Assembly: GCF_019977755.1 (NCBI RefSeq)
Contig: NZ_AP025145.1
Span: 496,001 to 560,000, forward strand
Length of the DNA: 64,000 nt
Direction: 5' to 3'
DNA from: Vibrio penaeicida
GTDB lineage: Bacteria; Pseudomonadota; Gammaproteobacteria; Enterobacterales; Vibrionaceae
The notes under the pieces were generated by a model. That model was given only the letters and a program-made list of their open reading frames with translations, was not told where the DNA came from and did no database searches. The translations under genes and the position numbers were made by a program. Positions 59,121 to 64,000 of this stretch are shown here, piece after piece; within the stretch, counting starts at the first letter, position 1; the number at the start of each line of letters is the position of its first letter.

Positions 59121-60152
59121 ATGAGGAAGTTAAACTGGGTTGCTGGCACGCTAGCAATGGTGTGTGCAAGTACGTCTTTTCCTTCAATTGCTGCTGAAAA
59201 AACACTGCTTGTGAGTTCGTGGGCATCACCAAATCATGGTATCAACAAGGTTGTTTGGCCGACTTGGGGTCAGTGGGTGAATGAAGCAACGGATGGGCGA
59301 GTAAAAATCAAAGTGGAATACAATATGGGTCCGCCACCGGCACAAGCCGATATGATTGCTGACGGCATCGGCGATGTAACTTGGTTTTTCCACGGGTTCA
59401 AACCGGGTCGATTCGAACTGACCAAGCTACCTGAGATCCCTACGTTTGATAACACATTATCCTCGGAAGACGCATCAATCGCCTATTGGCGCGTATTCGA
59501 TAAATACCTTAAAAAAGGAAAAGAACACAAAGGATTAGTCGTCCTTGGTGTGGGTGTTCACGGTCCCGGTTCTATCATTACACGCAAAAAAGTCGACTCT
59601 TTCGAGGACTTAAAAGGCAAGAAAATGCGCATTGCAGGTGATGTGATGTCGACGATTGGTAAAAACATGGGGGTTGCGCCTGTCGCTCTGCCACCCACTA
59701 AAGTGTATGAAGCTCTGTCACAAGGTGTTGTGGATGGTGCCTTTTTCACACTGGAGACATTAAAGAGTTTTCGTCTTAATGAAGTCGCGCCAAATGTTGT
59801 GACATTCCCTGGCGGCTTATATCGCGGCAGTTTCAGTATTTTGATGAACCCCGATACGTTGGATGGTTTGTCCGATGAAGATCGCCAAGCTGTTTTGTCA
59901 GTATCTGGAGAAAAGCTTTCTCGCTTGTTTGGTCAAATGATGGATCAAGCCGATAAAGCAGGTGTAGAAGATACCTTGGCTAAAAATGGCAATATACAAG
60001 AAGCGTCTCCAGCCATGATAGAGCAAGCGAAGGCTTACGCTCAAGGTTTGGAAAAAGCATGGTTGAAGAAAGCCAAAAAACGTCGTATCTCCGATCCTGA
60101 AGGCGCGCTGGCTTACTATCGCGATCAAGTGAAAGCGCTAGGAGCAGAGTAA
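59121..60152 (+). CDS. dctP: TRAP transporter solute-binding protein (homogentisate locus)
   Basis: The protein has 343 residues from the ATG at 59121. The ATG four codons earlier would place GGAG inside the gene, whereas here GGAG is six bases upstream. A signal peptide ends near residue 25 (SFPSIAA). DctP features include SSWASPNHGINKVVWPTW, MRIAGDVMSTIGKNMG, whose Arg is the usual carboxylate contact, and ALSQGVVDGAFFTLE. It is divergent from hmgA, so an aromatic acid such as homogentisate or a hydroxyphenyl acid is a reasonable cargo, but this is inference from position. It overlaps dctQ by one base. Confidence 0.92.
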   Translation: MRKLNWVAGTLAMVCASTSFPSIAAEKTLLVSSWASPNHGINKVVWPTWGQWVNEATDGRVKIKVEYNMGPPPAQADMIADGIGDVTWFFHGFKPGRFELTKLPEIPTFDNTLSSEDASIAYWRVFDKYLKKGKEHKGLVVLGVGVHGPGSIITRKKVDSFEDLKGKKMRIAGDVMSTIGKNMGVAPVALPPTKVYEALSQGVVDGAFFTLETLKSFRLNEVAPNVVTFPGGLYRGSFSILMNPDTLDGLSDEDRQAVLSVSGEKLSRLFGQMMDQADKAGVEDTLAKNGNIQEASPAMIEQAKAYAQGLEKAWLKKAKKRRISDPEGALAYYRDQVKALGAE

Positions 60153-60670
60153 TGAATCTGGTCTTCAACTTCGCGGGCGGGATTCGCCGGTGTTTGGAGG
60201 TACTGGCATCAGTGGCGTTGTTACTGATGTTGGTAATAACCGTTATTGATGTGGTGGGTCGTTACTTTTTTAATGCGCCTTTACCCGGTGGTGTTGAATT
60301 AGTGGAGATCATGCTAGCAATGGTAGTGTTCGCGGCATTTCCTTTAATAACATGGAATGAAGAGCATATCTGCGTCGATCTGCTTGATGACTGGTTTCCT
60401 AAAGCCATGGTGAGCTTACGCCAATTTGTGATTAGCTTAGGCTGTGCTTTTGCACTTGGATTGGTTGCGTGGAAAGTGTGGGGGCTCGGAACACGTTCGC
60501 TTTCGTACGAAGAAGAAACCGATATTCTGGCGATTCCACTGGGCTACGTGATGTACTTTATTTCCGTGACGGGCTGGCTTTCAATGGTAATGACTCTGTT
60601 ATTAGCGGTTTTGTATCTTGCTAAAAAGGGACCCATGTACGGCAATGAAACGGAGGCAGAGCAATCATGA
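60152..60670 (+). CDS. dctQ: TRAP transporter small permease (DctQ)
   Basis: The protein has 172 residues and four membrane helices, the normal size. LVITVIDVVGRYFFNAPLPG and VELVEIMLAMVVFAAFPLI are DctQ signatures, followed by WNEEHICVDLLDDWF. The start overlaps the dctP stop (TAATG) and its end overlaps dctM by four bases, so all three subunits are coupled. It is the partner of the binding protein and large permease on either side. Confidence 0.93.
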   Translation: MNLVFNFAGGIRRCLEVLASVALLLMLVITVIDVVGRYFFNAPLPGGVELVEIMLAMVVFAAFPLITWNEEHICVDLLDDWFPKAMVSLRQFVISLGCAFALGLVAWKVWGLGTRSLSYEEETDILAIPLGYVMYFISVTGWLSMVMTLLLAVLYLAKKGPMYGNETEAEQS

Positions 60671-61971
60671 CGGTAACTTTGATTGGTTTTGCAGCATTGC
60701 TTGCTTTAGTGCTGCTTAGAATACCTCTGGCGTATGCGATGGGGATCGTCGGGTTTGTGGGGTTTGGTGCGCTTGTTGATTACAACTGGACGGCAACATT
60801 ATCCATGGCGGCTCGAAGAATCATCGATACGGGGCAAGACTACAGTTTGTCGGTCATTCCCCTCTTTGTCTTGATGGGTAACTTGGTTAATCGTGCTGGT
60901 TTATCGCAGGAGTTGTATGCCGCCAGTAACGCGTTCGTTGGGCACCGCAAAGGTGGCTTATCGATGGCGACCATTCTGGCGTGCGGTGGGTTTTCTGCCA
61001 TTTGTGGTTCGAGCCTTGCAACTGCTGCGACGATGTCCAAAGTGGCGATGCCTCCCATGCGTAAATATGGCTATAAAGATAGCCTAGCAGCGGCATCCAT
61101 AGCCGCAGGTGGCACTCTTGGAATCCTAATCCCTCCAAGCGTGATGCTGGTGGTGTATGGGCTACTGACAGAAACCAGTATCCGAGAACTTTTTGCAGCC
61201 GGCTTGGTCCCAGGGCTACTTGGTGTTGTACTTTATTTGGCGGCCGTTAGGTGGGCAGTACACCGCAACCCTAGTTCCGCGCCTCCAATGGAGAAAATGC
61301 CTTGGAAAGAGCGATGGGGCGCCTTGAAGGGGGTTGTTTCCACTATTGCGCTGTTTGTACTGGTAATGGGGGGAATTTACGCGGGTATCTTTACGCCAAC
61401 GGAAGCCGCTGGGATTGGTGCAGCAGGGGCGCTAGTCATTGCTGGTTTGAAGAAGCAGCTTACAGTAAAAGTGCTGCATGAAGTGTTGCTGGATTCGGCG
61501 AAAACGACAGCTGTTCTGTTCAGTGTGGTGATCTCTGCTTTGATATTTTCCAACTTCATCAATCGTGCAGGGTTTACGGATGCGCTGTTATCTTTTGTCA
61601 CCAGTATGGATATGACGCCATTTATGGTGTTGGCAGTGATTTTACTTATTTACATTCTACTGGGGTGTATCTTTGAAAGTATGTCGATGCTCTTACTGAC
61701 TGTGCCTATTTTCTTCCCATTAGTGCAAAGTTTAGGCTTTGATTTAGTATGGTTTGGCATTCTGGTGGTGGTGGTCACAGAAATCAGCTTGATAACGCCC
61801 CCAGTGGGAATGAATGTGTTTGTATTATCTGGCGTGATGAAAGACATAAAGACCAAAACCATCTTTCGCGGTATTGTACCGTTTTGGACGGCAGACATGA
61901 TTAGGCTAGTGCTTATCGCACTTATCCCAGCTTTGTCTTTAGCACTACCCAATTGGTTGTATGGTGGGTAG
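60667..61971 (+). CDS. dctM: TRAP transporter large permease (DctM)
   Basis: The protein has 434 residues and about 12 membrane segments. SVIPLFVLMGNLVNRAGL, FSAICGSSLATAATMSKVAM, GTLGILIPPSVMLVVYG and ISLITPPVGMNVFVLSGVM are the family motifs in their usual order. It is the ion-coupled channel subunit of the second TRAP system in the window. A MarR-type gene follows after 51 bases, probably in the same transcript. Confidence 0.94.
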   Translation: MTVTLIGFAALLALVLLRIPLAYAMGIVGFVGFGALVDYNWTATLSMAARRIIDTGQDYSLSVIPLFVLMGNLVNRAGLSQELYAASNAFVGHRKGGLSMATILACGGFSAICGSSLATAATMSKVAMPPMRKYGYKDSLAAASIAAGGTLGILIPPSVMLVVYGLLTETSIRELFAAGLVPGLLGVVLYLAAVRWAVHRNPSSAPPMEKMPWKERWGALKGVVSTIALFVLVMGGIYAGIFTPTEAAGIGAAGALVIAGLKKQLTVKVLHEVLLDSAKTTAVLFSVVISALIFSNFINRAGFTDALLSFVTSMDMTPFMVLAVILLIYILLGCIFESMSMLLLTVPIFFPLVQSLGFDLVWFGILVVVVTEISLITPPVGMNVFVLSGVMKDIKTKTIFRGIVPFWTADMIRLVLIALIPALSLALPNWLYGG

Positions 61972-62022
61972 CCAGTAAGCAGACCCAGCTCGATTATTAA
62001 AAAGGTAAAGGTAACAAAGGAC

Positions 62023-62487
62023 ATGGAGCAATTTACGTTTTCACTGGAAGACTTTCTTCCTTATAAATTGGTTAGAACTGCTGAGCAAGTAGCCGACAGT
62101 TTGGCCGAGTTGTACCAAAAGGAATTCGGTATTACACGTCCTGAATGGCGAATACTTGCTAACCTTGGTGCACGTGAAGACGTGATTGCTCGTGACCTAT
62201 CTGATGTTACGAATCTAGACAAAGTAAAGGTGTCACGAACGCTTTCTAAATTGGAAGAGAAAGGGCTGATTCAGCGAGAGAAAACCGAGAGCGATCAAAG
62301 GGCAACGCACATCCAACTGACCGAAGAAGGTCGTCGGCTATATGAAAAGATGATCCCGCGAGTGCTACAATGGGAGTCGGAAATTCTTGATGGGCTAACA
62401 GGCTCTCAATACCGTGACCTATTTCGAGCATTGGATGCGTTGAAACAATCGACAGACGTTGTTTATCAAAAGCACTCGGGTGAATAA
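62023..62487 (+). CDS. MarR-family transcriptional regulator (homogentisate/TRAP locus)
   Basis: The protein has 154 residues and a winged HTH: WRILANLGAREDVIARDLSD, then LDKVKVSRTLSKLEEKGLIQ and the wing REKTESDQRATHIQLTEEG. Helices at both ends would form the dimer. MarR proteins are often lifted from DNA by aromatic carboxylates, which fits a locus for homogentisate use. The gene is downstream of dctM and would repress both this operon and hmgA through the repeats at 58904-59004. AAAGGTAACAAAGGAC precedes the ATG. Confidence 0.88.
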   Translation: MEQFTFSLEDFLPYKLVRTAEQVADSLAELYQKEFGITRPEWRILANLGAREDVIARDLSDVTNLDKVKVSRTLSKLEEKGLIQREKTESDQRATHIQLTEEGRRLYEKMIPRVLQWESEILDGLTGSQYRDLFRALDALKQSTDVVYQKHSGE

Positions 62488-62494
62488 CACACCG

Positions 62495-63250
62495 CTATTG
62501 GTATCCATTCAAGTTAAATTCTTTTAGTAAGCGATTGTATGTTCCGTCTTTTCTCATTTGATTCAAGCCTCTGTTGAATGCATGCACGACGTCGTGTCCA
62601 TCAAGAATGTTTTTGGATACCAGCAAGTAGAGTGATGATTTACTAAGAGGAGGCTGAATATAGACGACATCCTCTAACTTGCTGTGATTTAAAGAATTGG
62701 TCTCGTATTGAAATACGGCAAAAGAAATGGCAATCATGTCAACGCGTTGGCGAAAGAGCTTCCTAACGTTGAGTATTTGATTCGATGCTTCCTCTTTGGT
62801 TAAGTAATCCGCTTCATCAAACTCTTTTCCATTTGCCCAGCCTAGGCTTACACCAATTCGATATGGCGTCAGATCTTGCAACGAATCATAGCGGCTAAAA
62901 CCGAGTTCTTTTAAAGCCACTAGCCCCACATCAACATCAAATATTGGGTCGCTATACAAATATTTCTCTGCGCGAGCATCTGTGTAATACCCTCCCATGA
63001 CGGCATCGTATTCCCCGTTCTCCACTAAAACTAATGCACGTTTCCATGGAATAAACCGAATTGTGCTTTCGAGATCAGAACGTCGAAGCGCTTCTTGGAC
63101 AATGGCTGTGACAACGCCATTTTTTTCTAGCTCAGAACTGTAGAACGGAGCCCAGTCTACGGTGACCATATTGATGGTTCGGGACTGAACGTTAAAAGAC
63201 ATGAGTATGAATAAGATAGGGAGTAAACGTATCATGATTTTCATTGCCAA
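62495..63250 (-). CDS. Orphan periplasmic amino-acid-binding-like protein (SBP family 3)
   Basis: The protein has 251 residues. A signal peptide ends near residue 23 (FNVQSR). The mature chain begins TINMVTVDWAPFYSSELEKN, contains GEYDAVMGGYYTDARAEKYLYSDPIF split over two strands, and ends RKDGTYNRLLKEFNLNGY, the ordinary family-3 binding-protein pattern. No permease or ATPase gene is adjacent, as in many Vibrio orphans that may serve sensing rather than uptake. It converges with the MarR gene after seven bases. Confidence 0.85.
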   Translation of the reverse strand: MAMKIMIRLLPILFILMSFNVQSRTINMVTVDWAPFYSSELEKNGVVTAIVQEALRRSDLESTIRFIPWKRALVLVENGEYDAVMGGYYTDARAEKYLYSDPIFDVDVGLVALKELGFSRYDSLQDLTPYRIGVSLGWANGKEFDEADYLTKEEASNQILNVRKLFRQRVDMIAISFAVFQYETNSLNHSKLEDVVYIQPPLSKSSLYLLVSKNILDGHDVVHAFNRGLNQMRKDGTYNRLLKEFNLNGYQ

Positions 63251-63457
63251 CTTCGTTATTTGTTTTTTTAAGTATAGAGCTCTTAACAGAAGTGAGAGAA
63301 AAACTAACTTGCGTTTTACAGGAGGTAAAGGTAAATCTAATGTATCAATAACCTCTGAATAGAAAGCGCATAAAGTTCAGCTTTCAGTGAATTCAATGAG
63401 CTATGCTGTTTCTTATCCAAAGCTGAGGTTGAATAAACACCATACTGGGAGGTGTGA

Positions 63458-64000
63458 ATGCAAGATGTTCCGCACGGACTAACAAGAGGTGAGGTTACTC
63501 AACGCATTGATTGGACGGAAAACGTCTTCACGATTCAAGTGAATGCGAAAATTGAGCCGTATACCGCAGGTCAGTTTACCAAGTTAGGTTTAAAGGTTGA
63601 TGACGATGACTGGGTACGTCGAGCCTATTCGATGGTCAATTCTCCCAATCAATCGCAAGGTCCCGATTTTTTGGAGTTTCTGATCATTTCAGATTCCGAT
63701 GGTCAACTTTCCCCTAAACTTCACGAGTTGCAAGTTGGCGATTCCGTCTACGTAGGTAAGCAGCCATCTGGGTTTATGGTTATTGATGAAATCCCAGAGT
63801 ATGCCAAGGAGCTATGGTTTCTTTCTACAGGAACCGCTGTAGGGCCATTTTTAGCCATGCTGGAAGAACATGAATCTTTCGAAAAGTTCGACAAAGTTGT
63901 GCTGGTGCATGCCGTAAGAACGTCGCAAGAACTCATTTATCAAGAAAAAATCACCTCGTACCAAGAAAGGTATCAATCTAAATTCCAATATGTGCCTGTG
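63458..64000 (+). CDS. fpr: Ferredoxin-NADP+ reductase, N-terminal part (3' end outside window)
   Basis: The frame is open from the ATG at 63458 to the window end (181 codons). GGGAGG lies before the ATG. RRAYSMVNSPNQ is the FAD-binding R-x-Y-S motif, EFLIISDSDGQLSPKLHEL and VYVGKQPSGFM follow, and LWFLSTGTAVGPFLAML is the NADP-domain start with the usual G-T-G-(T)-(A)-x-x-P motif. Fpr-type enzymes pass electrons between NADPH and ferredoxin or flavodoxin and take part in oxidative-stress responses. The C-terminal third is cut off. Confidence 0.93.
   Translation, partial: MQDVPHGLTRGEVTQRIDWTENVFTIQVNAKIEPYTAGQFTKLGLKVDDDDWVRRAYSMVNSPNQSQGPDFLEFLIISDSDGQLSPKLHELQVGDSVYVGKQPSGFMVIDEIPEYAKELWFLSTGTAVGPFLAMLEEHESFEKFDKVVLVHAVRTSQELIYQEKITSYQERYQSKFQYVPV

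Overview
The window looks like chromosomal DNA of a Vibrio or a close relative. The evidence is a moderate GC content, a chromosomal Qnr pentapeptide protein, a Vibrio-type secreted DUF3316-like protein, two TRAP uptake systems, a CspA-type protein, a KefFG/KefBC pair and many small GNAT enzymes. I see no tRNA, rRNA, CRISPR array, intact insertion sequence or phage gene. All calls come from reading the sequence; no database search was run.

Layout. Bases 1-13.5 kb are mixed housekeeping and accessory genes: a hydrolase tail, DoxX-like proteins, cold-shock protein, tautomerase, a rhodanese gene divergent from a GlxA-type regulator, GFA protein, a possible papain-like protein, GNATs, two clear gene remnants, a LysR gene and a glutathione-gated K+ efflux pair. 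A qnr-like gene lies at 13.85 kb.

Bases 14.67-25.6 kb are a polysaccharide-use locus. A minus-strand operon (TRAP dctP-dctQ-dctM, kduI, kduD) faces a GntR/FCD regulator. Downstream on the plus strand are a secreted BNR-4 beta-propeller protein, probably a polysaccharide lyase of the ulvan-lyase type, and a secreted GH105 unsaturated uronyl hydrolase with three discoidin-like domains. Together they fit cleavage of a uronate polysaccharide, release of unsaturated uronate, TRAP import and conversion to 2-keto-3-deoxygluconate. Candidate CRP and GntR sites and three strong stem-loops are visible.

Bases 28-48 kb are the most striking part: a seven-gene minus-strand biosynthetic operon. It encodes a C-A-PCP NRPS, a 3440-residue KS-AT-ACP-C-A-PCP-C-PCP-C-PCP-TE hybrid, a GT4 glycosyltransferase, an HlyB-like ABC exporter with a degenerate C39 domain, an HlyD-like adaptor, a GNAT and a membrane O-acyltransferase. 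The expected product is a small, probably N-acylated and glycosylated peptide-polyketide exported by a type I secretion-like pump. The last two modules have no adenylation domain and look like products of an internal duplication. A broken MerR-type gene lies just upstream.

Bases 48.7-51.3 kb hold a thiolase and a two-subunit CoA-transferase operon (acetoacetate or short-chain fatty acid use). Then come a YcaQ/AlkX-type glycosylase, a LysR gene, a very AT-rich pair (unknown protein plus MFS transporter), and a homogentisate operon (hmgA, fahA, maiA) divergent from a second TRAP system that ends with a MarR gene. Repeated GTTGCAWWT motifs lie in the shared promoter region. The window closes with an orphan periplasmic binding protein and the start of a ferredoxin-NADP reductase gene.
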